Below are positions 31,602 through 39,078 of a stretch of DNA of 59,740 nucleotides, one piece after another (within the stretch, counting starts at the first letter, position 1; each line of letters opens with the position of its first letter). Source of the stretch: Sphingomonas sanguinis NBRC 13937 (lineage in GTDB: Bacteria > Pseudomonadota > Alphaproteobacteria > Sphingomonadales > Sphingomonadaceae); contig NZ_BCTY01000020.1 of assembly GCF_001591005.1 (NCBI RefSeq), positions 1 to 59,740 on the forward strand. The letters are read 5' to 3'. The position numbers were made by a program, and so were the translations under genes. The notes beneath the pieces were generated by a model. That model did not search any database and was not told the DNA's origin. It saw only the letters and a list, made by a program, of their open reading frames with translations.

Positions 31602-32050
31602 GCAGCATCTCCATCAATGATGTCATGGCTTTGCGGAACGCTGTCCTCGACAAGAACGCGGCGCTTCGGAACGTAGCAAGCAACCCGAACTCTGTCTCCG
31701 TGTCCGGGGCTGCGAAAGGAGCGGCTTTTGACGCAGCGATGCACACCGCGCTGGGAAAGGCGGATAGCCCAAATTCTGTCTCAGGCGTGGGCGGAGCGGC
31801 GGCCGTTTCGCAATCAGGACACGCCGATCTAGGCGGCTTCGCCGCTACTTTTCAGACGCAGCTTCAAAAAATTAATGCGATCAATGCGCGCGCTGGTGCT
31901 TTGACGGTTGCCTACGAACGCGGAGAGGAAACCGACATCGCGAAGGTGATGCTTGCGCGGCAGGAGTCCTCAATCGCATTCGAGGCGACGTTGCAGGTTC
32001 GCAACAAAGTGCTGTCCGCCTACAAGGACATTATGAGCATGCCGGTGTAG
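31598..32050 (+). CDS. fliE: Orphan FliE-like flagellar hook-basal body protein
   Basis: 150 aa. The C-terminal 90 residues are clearly FliE: FAATFQTQLQKINAINARAGAL, YERGEETDIAKVMLARQESSIAFEATLQVRNKVLSAYKDIMSMPV. FliE normally joins the MS ring to the rod in the flagellar base and is encoded beside fliF and fliG. No other flagellar gene is in the window. The N-terminal 60 residues are Ala/Ser/Asn rich and variable, as usual. It may be a leftover of a flagellar cluster cut by the transposon at 32658, or a moved copy. Confidence 0.85.
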   Translation: MSSISINDVMALRNAVLDKNAALRNVASNPNSVSVSGAAKGAAFDAAMHTALGKADSPNSVSGVGGAAAVSQSGHADLGGFAATFQTQLQKINAINARAGALTVAYERGEETDIAKVMLARQESSIAFEATLQVRNKVLSAYKDIMSMPV

Positions 32051-32129
32051 CGCAATCCCGAAAGCACCTCCCTGAGTCGTTAATCCCTGCTGAGAAATAC
32101 GTTCACGCACCAGCCTCCGCCTACCTCCA

Positions 32130-32600
32130 TTAGCTTCCCTTCGGCTTACGAGCACTGTTGTGCATGGACACGATCTTCCAGCTGCCGCCCACCTTTTTAA
32201 GTACGCTTGAGGCAACACCGAGCCGTTCGGCCGCCTCACCGGTTTTGGGCTGAATCCGGTAACGGTAGGTTTCGGTTGCAAGGGCAACCGGTCCCTCGAA
32301 GCGGACGTCGACCTTGTAGTCTGAGAAACGGAACGATTTGAACTGCTTCAGCTCGGGACCGAGATGATGAGCCAAGTACGTGGTGTAGCTGCCCTCAGAT
32401 GCTCCTGTCTCGAAAATCTGCGCGTTGGTCGTGAACAGTCGCTCGGTTCCAGCGGCGTCAAGCTTTTCGATCGCCTTCTTGTACGACGACAGCACAGCCT
32501 TCACGGCGCGCGCATCAGCGGCTCGAGCGTCAGACTGCGCCCACGCCGCGGCGGGCAGAGCAATTGACAACGCCATGATCGTCTTCATCCCGATGTTCAT
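32130..32600 (-). CDS. Exported NTF2-like (SnoaL/DUF4440-type) protein
   Basis: 156 aa (alternative ATG at 32588). Signal peptide MKTIMALSIALPAAAWAQ, then a single cone-shaped NTF2-like domain: VKAVLSSYKKAIEKLDAAGTERLFTTNAQIFETG, VDVRFEGPVALATETYRYRI and VLKKVGGSWKIVSMHNSARKPK, the last resembling the WxIxxxHxS signature of DUF4440/SnoaL-like proteins. Periplasmic, function unknown. It lies between fliE and the left end of the second transposon and shows no link to either. Confidence 0.75.
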   Translation of the reverse strand: MNIGMKTIMALSIALPAAAWAQSDARAADARAVKAVLSSYKKAIEKLDAAGTERLFTTNAQIFETGASEGSYTTYLAHHLGPELKQFKSFRFSDYKVDVRFEGPVALATETYRYRIQPKTGEAAERLGVASSVLKKVGGSWKIVSMHNSARKPKGS

Positions 32601-32657
32601 TCCTGATCTCCCAAAATAAAACTCTCCACTTTAGGCTATCGCCGTTTGAGGCAATAC

Positions 32658-32695
32658 GGGGACCGGTGAGAGGATGGTCGAAAACGTACGCTAAG
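32658..32695. repeat. Left 38-bp inverted repeat of the sulfur transposon
   Basis: Begins GGGGACCGGTGAGAGG and ends ACGTACGCTAAG. It is exactly complementary over 38 bp to 39041-39078. The tnpA stop codon (TAG on the minus strand, 32691-32693) lies inside the repeat, as is usual for this family. Confidence 0.95.
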
Positions 32696-35660
32696 CGTCC
32701 CGGCTTTGCTGGTGGAGGCGCAGCGGCCTGAACCGCTCGCGAGGTTTGTCGATCTCGCCCCAGAGATAGTCGCCGGTGAGGCCGATATGCTCCCAGCCCA
32801 GAGGGGCGACGTGGGCGAGCAGCTCGTCGGGCACGTCGACGCCGCTGCCGCGCAGATGACGGACAGCTCGGTCGAGATAGACGGTGTTCCAGAGCGTCAT
32901 GGCCGCGGTGACGAGGGTCAGGCCGGAGGCGCGATGGCGCTGGTTCTCGAAGGTGCGGTCGCGCAGTTCGCCGAGGCGGTTGAAGAAGATGGCGCGGGCG
33001 AGCGCGTTGCGGGCCTCGCCCTTGTTGAGAATGCTGCCGGTGCGACGACGCTGGTCGGGATCATCGAACCAGTCGAGCATGAACAGGGTGCGTTCGATCC
33101 GACCTATCTCCCGCAGCGCGCGGGCGACCGAGTTCTGACGCGGGAAGCCCGCCAGCTTGCGGAGCATGACCGAGGCGCTCACCGTGCCGGCGCGGATCGA
33201 GGCGGCAAGGCGCAGGGTTTCGTCCCAGTTCTCCTCGATCGCGCGGATCTTGACCGGACCGGCGACGAGCGGGCGCAGCGTCGGCCACGAGTCGAGCGGC
33301 GACAGGCTGTAGAGCCGGCGCTCGTTGAGGTCGCGGATGCGGGGCGCGAAGCGGAAGCCGAGCAGATGGCACAGGCCGAAGACATGATCGACCGCGCCGG
33401 CGGTATCGGTCGCATGTTCGCGGATGACCAGCTCGCTTTCATGGTCGAGCAGGCCGTCGAGGACATGCGCGGCCTCGCCGGCATTGGCGGCGATGACCTT
33501 GGTGTGGAACGGCGTGAAGCGGTCGGTGACGTGGGTGTAGAACAGCACGCCTGGTTCGGTGCCATAGCGGGCGTTGTGATCGGCGCGGGCCTCGCCCTGA
33601 CCACCGGCACGAAAGAACTGCCCGTCCGACGACGATGTATCGCCCGGTCCCCAGACCGCCGCGAGCGGATGCGCGGTATGGCAATCGACGATCGCCGCCA
33701 GCGCCGACAGATAGGTTTCGTCGCGCACATGCCATTCCGCCGTCCAGCGCAGGCGAGACAACGTCAGCCCGCGCGAGCTTTCGGCCATGCGGCCCAGGCC
33801 GAGGTTGGTCGCATCGGCGAGGATCGCACCCATCAGCGCGGACTGGTCGGAGGCGGGGGCGCCGCTGCGCGCATGGACGAAACGGTCGGCGAATCCCGAC
33901 CATGCGGCGACCTCGACCAGCAGATCGGTGATTCGGACGCGCGGCAGCATCGCGTAGAGCCGGGCCTTTAGCGCATCGGCATCGTCGGACGGGGATCGCC
34001 GGATCGACGATATGAGCAACTGCCCGCGTTCGATCGTCACATCGACCAGCTCGCCCGCTGCGGCTGCGCGCTCCACCTCCGTCATGCGCCGGGCCAACAG
34101 GGTGCGGCGTTCCTCGTACCATTTGGAAAAGTCGGTCGGCACAACCAGGCGCAGATCGCCGCTCGCGCGCATCGCTTCGAAGGCGGGCATGGGCAGCTGA
34201 TAGTCGTCGAGCGTGCGATAGGCGCGGCTGCCGTCCACCCAGATGCTGCCCGAGCCGAGCCGCTCGCGCAGGTGGGCGATCACTGCGATCTCATAGGCGC
34301 GCCGGTCTATCGTCCCTTCCGCCGGCTGCACGACCTTGCGCCAGCGCGGCTTGATGAAGCTGGTCGGCACTCGCTTCGGCAGGACCGATCGACCGTCGCG
34401 GTACATCGTGCGCAGCACCTCGATCGCGCCGAGCAGCGGATCAGCCAACCGCGCGGTGCGGAAGGTGAAAGCGGCGAGAAACGTCGGGGCGAAACGCCGC
34501 ACGGCGGGATAGCGTTCGACCACTTCTTCCAGCCCGTCATCGGCCGAGCGCGTCAGATCCTCGGCAAAGCGGATGCTGCGTTCGAGCTGATCCCAGCCCA
34601 TCTTCGCGTCGATCGCGCGGAAGGCATCGCGCCCGCTCGCACGAGCATCTACCAGCAGGCGACCGAGCCGGGCATGGAAACGCGCGGTGTCCTTCAGCAT
34701 CCGTGCCTGGCCGAGCAGCCGATCGGAGCGGGTGCGGTCGGCACGGCGGAACAGCGCGCCCACCATCTTCTCCACCATGACCAGCGCGGCGTCGGTCAAC
34801 GTCGCTTCCATCTCGATCACGGAAGCTACGAGCATGGCGAGCCGGCGCGGACGTTCGAGACGCCGCAGGTGCTGGGCGGTGACGATGCCGGCGGTCCGCG
34901 CAATGACGGCATAGCGAGCAGCATGGATACGTCGTGCTCGATCAGCCGCGATCCCGATGCCGCGCACGGTGTCGAGCCGTTCGACGATTCCCTTCAGGTT
35001 CGCGGCCGATGGTGCTTCCGGCCATTCGCGTATCCATCCTAGCCGGGTGCGCCCATCATCGTCGGAGGCGATCATGTGTTCGAGTGCGGCTTCCTGTTCG
35101 GTCGAACAGTCGCGGATCAGATTGGAATGGGCCGCCTTGCGCGCCCGTGTCCGCACGATGAGGGCGAGCCGTTCCAGCGTCGATGTCGCCGGCAGTACGA
35201 TCCGGTCCGCCCGCAAGCGATCGACCATGCCTGTGACGATCGTCTCACCTCTATCAGTCGAAGCGGCAATCTCCGATCCCAGCGCCAGCATCGCCCGTAC
35301 ATCCACCCGCGCGAAGGCGCGCAGACCGAGCAGAGCTTCGATCTCGGCCCGGTGTTCGCGCAATGTCGTGGGGCGCGTGGCATAGCCGGTGAAGTCGTCG
35401 GCTACGCACCCGATCTGATCGGCGAGCAGCGCGAGCATGGCGGCGGGCACCGCATCCCCCGTCAGTAGCCTGCGACCGGGATGACGCAGGTAGCAAAGCT
35501 GCACCGCATAGCCGAGCCGGTTCGCCCCGCGCCGACGTCGCGCCACCTGTGCCAGATCGTCGGGACCGAGCGTATAGAGCCGTTCGATCGTCGCGCGATC
35601 GGCAGGCGGGTCGAAGATCACAGCACGCTGCGCGGGCGACAGGATGGTCTTGGTCGGCAT
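32691..35660 (-). CDS. tnpA: Tn3-family transposase TnpA of the sulfur transposon
   Basis: 989 aa from the ATG at 35660, which has AGGAAG just upstream; a GTG at 35678 lacks a site. N-terminal DNA-binding region begins LSPAQRAVIFDPPADRATIERLYTL. Catalytic DDE residues lie in AILADATNLGLGRM, DTSSSDGQFFRAGG and NKGEARNALARAI. The same length as the mercury-transposon TnpA but a distinct lineage. The frame is intact and the terminal repeats are perfect, so it is likely functional. Confidence 0.96.
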   Translation of the reverse strand: MPTKTILSPAQRAVIFDPPADRATIERLYTLGPDDLAQVARRRRGANRLGYAVQLCYLRHPGRRLLTGDAVPAAMLALLADQIGCVADDFTGYATRPTTLREHRAEIEALLGLRAFARVDVRAMLALGSEIAASTDRGETIVTGMVDRLRADRIVLPATSTLERLALIVRTRARKAAHSNLIRDCSTEQEAALEHMIASDDDGRTRLGWIREWPEAPSAANLKGIVERLDTVRGIGIAADRARRIHAARYAVIARTAGIVTAQHLRRLERPRRLAMLVASVIEMEATLTDAALVMVEKMVGALFRRADRTRSDRLLGQARMLKDTARFHARLGRLLVDARASGRDAFRAIDAKMGWDQLERSIRFAEDLTRSADDGLEEVVERYPAVRRFAPTFLAAFTFRTARLADPLLGAIEVLRTMYRDGRSVLPKRVPTSFIKPRWRKVVQPAEGTIDRRAYEIAVIAHLRERLGSGSIWVDGSRAYRTLDDYQLPMPAFEAMRASGDLRLVVPTDFSKWYEERRTLLARRMTEVERAAAAGELVDVTIERGQLLISSIRRSPSDDADALKARLYAMLPRVRITDLLVEVAAWSGFADRFVHARSGAPASDQSALMGAILADATNLGLGRMAESSRGLTLSRLRWTAEWHVRDETYLSALAAIVDCHTAHPLAAVWGPGDTSSSDGQFFRAGGQGEARADHNARYGTEPGVLFYTHVTDRFTPFHTKVIAANAGEAAHVLDGLLDHESELVIREHATDTAGAVDHVFGLCHLLGFRFAPRIRDLNERRLYSLSPLDSWPTLRPLVAGPVKIRAIEENWDETLRLAASIRAGTVSASVMLRKLAGFPRQNSVARALREIGRIERTLFMLDWFDDPDQRRRTGSILNKGEARNALARAIFFNRLGELRDRTFENQRHRASGLTLVTAAMTLWNTVYLDRAVRHLRGSGVDVPDELLAHVAPLGWEHIGLTGDYLWGEIDKPRERFRPLRLHQQSRDA

Positions 35661-35789
35661 CGGCTTCCTGTTCGTCACGAAACAGGAAAGCGTACCCGTT
35701 CATGGAGCATAGACCAGAAGACGGGTTATGTGACATTATCGCGATTGATCGACGGGCAATGCCGCTCCGTCACGTGAACGGACGTATAT
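35661..35789. other. Divergent tnpA-tnpR promoter and probable res site
   Basis: The 129 bp between tnpA and tnpR contain the direct repeat ATGTGACA (about 35730-35737 and 35789-35796 region) and the near-palindrome CCGT-CACGTG-AACGG (about 35767-35780). In Tn3-family elements with divergent tnpA and tnpR this gap holds the three-part res site and both promoters. I cannot delimit subsites by eye. Confidence 0.45.
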
Positions 35790-36416
35790 GTGACAACGCA
35801 GATCGGTTACGCGCGGGTGTCCAAGGCGGACGGCAGCCAGGTCCACGACCTGCAGCACGACGCGCTGGTCGCGGCCGGCGTCGATCCCGAGCATATCTAT
35901 GAGGATGCCGCATCGGGCCGGCTCGACAAGCGACCGGGACTGGACGCCTGCCTGAAGGCGCTGCGCCGCGACGACACGCTGGTCATCTGGAAACTCGATC
36001 GGCTCGGCCGCGATTTGCGCCACCTCGTCAATACGGTTGGTGATCTGACGAAGCGTGGCATCGGGTTGAAGGTGCTGGCGGGCGAAGGCGCGTCGATTGA
36101 CACAACCACCGCCAACGGTCGGCTGATCTTCGCGATTTTCGCCGGCCTCGCCGAGTTCGAGCGAGAACTGATCGTCGAGCGCACGCGCGCCGGTCTGGAG
36201 TCCGCTCGGGCACGCGGTCGGCACGGCGGGCGTCCGTTCAAGATGACGCCGGCCAAACTGCGTCTCGCCCAGGCCGCGATGGGCAAACCGGAAACCAAGG
36301 TCGCGGAGCTATGCGCCGAACTCGGCGTGACGCGCCAAACACTCTACCGACACGTCACGCCGAAGGGCGAGATCAGGCCCGATGGTGAAAAGCTGTTGGC
36401 GCGAGGGCGCCGATAG
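35790..36416 (+). CDS. tnpR: TnpR serine resolvase of the sulfur transposon
   Basis: 208 aa, GTG start at 35790. Catalytic Ser in IGYARVSKADGSQV; further motifs VIWKLDRLGRDLRHLVNTV and FAGLAEFERELIVERTRAGLESARARGRHGGRP. The C-terminal helix-turn-helix TKVAELCAELGVTRQTLYRHV binds DNA. It resolves cointegrates at the site just upstream. It is divergent from tnpA, the classic Tn3 layout, in contrast to the mercury transposon where the two are separated by cargo. Confidence 0.95.
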   Translation: MTTQIGYARVSKADGSQVHDLQHDALVAAGVDPEHIYEDAASGRLDKRPGLDACLKALRRDDTLVIWKLDRLGRDLRHLVNTVGDLTKRGIGLKVLAGEGASIDTTTANGRLIFAIFAGLAEFERELIVERTRAGLESARARGRHGGRPFKMTPAKLRLAQAAMGKPETKVAELCAELGVTRQTLYRHVTPKGEIRPDGEKLLARGRR

Positions 36417-36439
36417 CAGTCGGCTGAAGCTGCTCAGGT

Positions 36440-37219
36440 TCAGAGCGACGATGCCGTAACGTAGGTTCCTACCGCAATCACGACGGCGGCAAAGCCACGT
36501 TCGAGCAGCCCCTTACGGGTGCCGAGAACCTTGCCCAATGCAATACCGCCGATCGTTCCAGCGACGCCGCCCACGACCAGCATCGCGGTCACGCTCCAGT
36601 CGACCAGCCCCGACAGGGCGTAGGACAAGGCGGTGGTCAACCCCAGCGCGCTGACGACGACCAGCGACGTGCCGATCGCGAAGGGCAGCGGCATCGCGGT
36701 CGCGAGGATCAGCCCCGGCACGATCAGGAAGCCGCCCCCGATCCCGAAGAAGCCGGCGGCAAGCCCGACGCCCAGCCCGATCGGAACCAAGCGCGGCAGC
36801 AGCGTCGAGGCGCTATCGCGGGTCAGTCGCACGTCCGGCGCTTCCGCCGTGCGGCGCTTGCGCAACATCGACAAACCGACGCCAATCATCAGAAGCCCGA
36901 ACAGGACAAGCAGTCGCTTGCCGTCGAACGCCTTGCCCAACTCCGCCCCCAGCGCCGCGCCGATCATTCCGGAGACGGCGAAGACACTGGCGCACCGCCA
37001 TTTCACGCGGCCCGCTCGCGCATGGCCGACCAGGCTGGCAAGCGCATTGACGGTGACGGCGACAGCGGCCGTCCCGATCGCAGCGTGCGGTGATCCGACG
37101 CCGACAACATAGATCAGGAGTGGCACGGCGAGGATCGACCCGCCTCCGCCGACAAGGCCGAGGATCAGGCCAATCACGCCGCCCGATGCAAGCGCGGCAA
37201 GGGTGGCAGCGGTGTCCAC
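36440..37219 (-). CDS. TauE/SafE-family sulfite/sulfur-anion exporter
   Basis: 259 aa with seven or eight helices. The two internal repeats start GVIGLILGLVGGGGSILAVPLLIY and GLGVGLAAGFFGIGGGFLIVPGLI, the hallmark G-rich motifs of TauE/SafE (DUF81). In sulfide-detoxification clusters this protein is thought to export sulfite or thiosulfate made from persulfide. It lies 7 bp after the rhodanese gene and ends the minus-strand bigR-rhodanese-tauE transcript. Confidence 0.9.
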   Translation of the reverse strand: MDTAATLAALASGGVIGLILGLVGGGGSILAVPLLIYVVGVGSPHAAIGTAAVAVTVNALASLVGHARAGRVKWRCASVFAVSGMIGAALGAELGKAFDGKRLLVLFGLLMIGVGLSMLRKRRTAEAPDVRLTRDSASTLLPRLVPIGLGVGLAAGFFGIGGGFLIVPGLILATAMPLPFAIGTSLVVVSALGLTTALSYALSGLVDWSVTAMLVVGGVAGTIGGIALGKVLGTRKGLLERGFAAVVIAVGTYVTASSL

Positions 37220-37226
37220 GATCGCC

Positions 37227-37745
37227 TCAGGCTGTCGCGCGCCGGTTCCAGGGCATGACGCGCAGCAGGTTGGCCATGCCGCACCACCCCGTCACGCCCG
37301 CGAACATCAGCCCCGCCCCGACGAACGCCGACAGCCCGAAGAAGCCGGGAGCGACGAACGTGCCGAGCAGAACGCCGATCAGCACCAGCCCACCGGCGGT
37401 AATCTGCACCTGCCGCATGATTTCCAACGGCTGCGACCGATCGGCGACGGTGGGCTGTCCTGCCTGCCGCCACGCATCGATGCCGCCGCCCAGGATATAG
37501 GCCGGCGCGCCACCCGCTGCCGCGCCGAGCTGCGCCGCATTGGCGGCGGTGCGCATCCCGGACTTGCAGTGAAAGACGACCGGACGATCGTCGCGCGGGA
37601 GATCGCCGATCCGGTCGAGCGGCACGTTCATCGCGCCGGGAATGCGTTCGCGCGCATGCTCGTCGGCACCGCGAATGTCGATCAGGCGCGCACCGGCATC
37701 GATCGCGGCACGGGTATCGTCGGGAGAAAGGGTCGCGAGCGTCAT
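37227..37745 (-). CDS. Rhodanese fused to a DUF2892 membrane domain
   Basis: 172 aa from the ATG at 37745 (AAGGA upstream); the open frame beyond is antiparallel noise. Rhodanese domain residues 1-105: LIDIRGADEHARERIPGAMNVPLD, and the active-site loop FHCKSGMRTAANA with the persulfide-forming Cys. The rest holds two membrane helices (ITAGGLVLIGVLLGTFVAPGFF and GAGLMFAGVTGWCGMANLL), a DUF2892-like module with its own Cys. It would transfer sulfane sulfur at the membrane. It begins 4 bp after bigR ends. Confidence 0.92.
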   Translation of the reverse strand: MTLATLSPDDTRAAIDAGARLIDIRGADEHARERIPGAMNVPLDRIGDLPRDDRPVVFHCKSGMRTAANAAQLGAAAGGAPAYILGGGIDAWRQAGQPTVADRSQPLEIMRQVQITAGGLVLIGVLLGTFVAPGFFGLSAFVGAGLMFAGVTGWCGMANLLRVMPWNRRATA

Positions 37746-37749
37746 CGCA

Positions 37750-38067
37750 TCAATCCTTGCAGTAGAGCTGGTAGAGAGTGCCGAGCAGCGTTTCGACGCG
37801 GGCATCCGCGATGGCGTACCAGAGCGTCTGGCTCTCCCGCCGGTAGGTGACGAGACCCTCGTCGCGCATCCTGGCCAGGTGCTGCGAGCAGGCCGACTGC
37901 GACAAGCCGACATCACGGGCCAGATCGCCGACCGTCATCTCGCCATGCTCGACCAGCTTGCACAGCAGCATCAGCCGGCGAGCATTGCCGATCGCCTTCA
38001 GCGTGTCGGCGACCTGCCCGGCCTTCGCCTCGAATGTCGCCAGGTCCATCGGCGGTTTGAGCATCAT
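37750..38067 (-). CDS. bigR: BigR/SqrR-type persulfide-sensing ArsR-family repressor
   Basis: 105 aa from the ATG at 38067 (GGAG five bases upstream); a GTG at 38073 is the longer option. The winged helix includes MTVGDLARDVGLSQSACSQHLARMRDEGLVTYRRESQTLWY. Two cysteines at the BigR/SqrR sensor positions, LMLLCKLVEHGE and the C-terminal LYQLYCKD, would form an intramolecular tetrasulfide on exposure to persulfide and release DNA. It is divergent from the dioxygenase-like gene, with an AT-rich dyad between them. Confidence 0.9.
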   Translation of the reverse strand: MMLKPPMDLATFEAKAGQVADTLKAIGNARRLMLLCKLVEHGEMTVGDLARDVGLSQSACSQHLARMRDEGLVTYRRESQTLWYAIADARVETLLGTLYQLYCKD

Positions 38068-38101
38068 CGCCACTCCATTAGGTGTTGCTTATGTAGCACC
38101 A

Positions 38102-38124
38102 GCTAATATATTAGCAAGCGCTAA
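38102..38124. promoter_or_regulatory. Probable BigR operator
   Basis: GCTAATATATTAGC (38102-38115) is a perfect palindrome, and TTAGC-AAGC-GCTAA (38111-38124) is a second overlapping dyad, in the 68-bp gap between bigR and the dioxygenase gene. AT-rich dyads with ATTA/TAAT arms are reported BigR/SqrR sites. The location lets one site control both directions. Confidence 0.7.
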
Positions 38125-38135
38125 CGGAGAAAATC

Positions 38136-39011
38136 ATGACTCAGCCCCTCATCGAGGCGTTTTTCGACGAGCCGACCAATACGATTAGCTACCTCGTCGG
38201 CGATCCCGCGACACGGACTGCGGCGGTGATCGATCCAGTCCTCGACTTCGACATGGCGAGCGGCGTCGCCGACACGCGCTCGGCCGAGCGGATCGTCGCC
38301 TTCGCCCGCGAGCAGGACTGGCGGATCGCGATGGTGCTGGAGACGCACGCTCATGCCGATCATCTGTCGGCCGCACCCTTCATCAAGGCGCATACAGGCG
38401 CATGGATCGGGATCGGCGCGCATATCCGCGACGTGCAGAAAATCTTCCGCCCCGTGTTCGCGATGGATGATCTGAAAACGGACGGCTCGGACTTCGACCG
38501 CCTGTTCGAGAATGGCGACCAGTTCGCGATCGGGGCGCTGGCGGTCGAGGTGCTGCATGTCCCCGGCCACACCCCGGCCGACGTGACCTATCTGATCGGC
38601 GATGCGGCGTTCGTCGGGGATACGCTGTTCATGCCCGACTATGGCACCGCCCGCGCCGACTTCCCGGGCGGGGATGCGCGGACGCTCTATCGCTCGATCC
38701 GCCGGCTATTGGCGCTGCCCGACGAGACGCGACTGTTCCTCTGCCACGACTACAAGGCACCGGGTCGCGACGACTATCGCTGGGAGACGACGGTGGGCGA
38801 GCAGCGACGGTCGAGCGTCCACGTCCATGACGGTGTGAATGAGGACGACTTCGTCGCCATGCGCGAGCAGCGTGACGCCGGGCTATCCGTGCCCAAGCTC
38901 CTGCTGCCCTCGATCCAGGTCAACATCCGCGCGGGCCATTTCGATCAGGCGGAGGCGAACGGTGTCACCTACTTGCGTATTCCGGTAAAATGGAAAGCCG
39001 GCCATCCGTGA
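38136..39011 (+). CDS. blh: Persulfide dioxygenase-like metallo-beta-lactamase-fold hydrolase (Blh)
   Basis: 291 aa. Metal-binding motif LETHAHADHLSAAP (HxHxDH), then HVPGHTPADVTYL and the later ligand His in LFLCHDY, an ETHE1/Blh pattern in which a single Fe(II) oxidises glutathione persulfide to sulfite. AFVGDTLFMPDYGTARADFPGGDARTLY is also characteristic. Known bigR-blh clusters encode the same set. Sulfite formed here would be removed by the TauE/SafE exporter. The C-terminus reaches to 30 bp from the right inverted repeat. Confidence 0.92.
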   Translation: MTQPLIEAFFDEPTNTISYLVGDPATRTAAVIDPVLDFDMASGVADTRSAERIVAFAREQDWRIAMVLETHAHADHLSAAPFIKAHTGAWIGIGAHIRDVQKIFRPVFAMDDLKTDGSDFDRLFENGDQFAIGALAVEVLHVPGHTPADVTYLIGDAAFVGDTLFMPDYGTARADFPGGDARTLYRSIRRLLALPDETRLFLCHDYKAPGRDDYRWETTVGEQRRSSVHVHDGVNEDDFVAMREQRDAGLSVPKLLLPSIQVNIRAGHFDQAEANGVTYLRIPVKWKAGHP

Positions 39012-39040
39012 TGTCATACGATCGCTGACACGGCTTTGTG

Positions 39041-39078
39041 CTTAGCGTACGTTTTCGACCATCCTCTCACCGGTCCCC
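39041..39078. repeat. Right 38-bp inverted repeat of the sulfur transposon
   Basis: Perfect reverse complement of 32658-32695 (CTTAGCGTACG ... CGGTCCCC). The truncated tnpA begins at its outer edge without a 5-bp duplication of the left flank. Confidence 0.95.

Larger units (their letters stand above)
32658..39078. mobile_element. Tn3-family transposon carrying sulfide/persulfide detoxification genes
   Basis: 6.4 kb bounded by perfect 38-bp inverted repeats (32658-32695 and 39041-39078) that start GGGG and end TAAG like canonical Tn3 ends. Content: tnpA, divergent tnpR, then TauE/SafE exporter, rhodanese, BigR-type repressor (minus) and a persulfide dioxygenase-like hydrolase (plus). Flanks are AATAC (left) and GGATC (right), so no 5-bp duplication is present. 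The right end abuts the remaining 3' part of another tnpA. Probably a DNA exchange or deletion followed insertion. Confidence 0.92.

Noticed and set aside
35767..35780. CACGTG near-palindrome between tnpA and tnpR as a third parS-like site
   Set aside because: Its arms (CCGT/AACGG) differ from the two identical 20-bp palindromes; more likely part of the res/promoter region.
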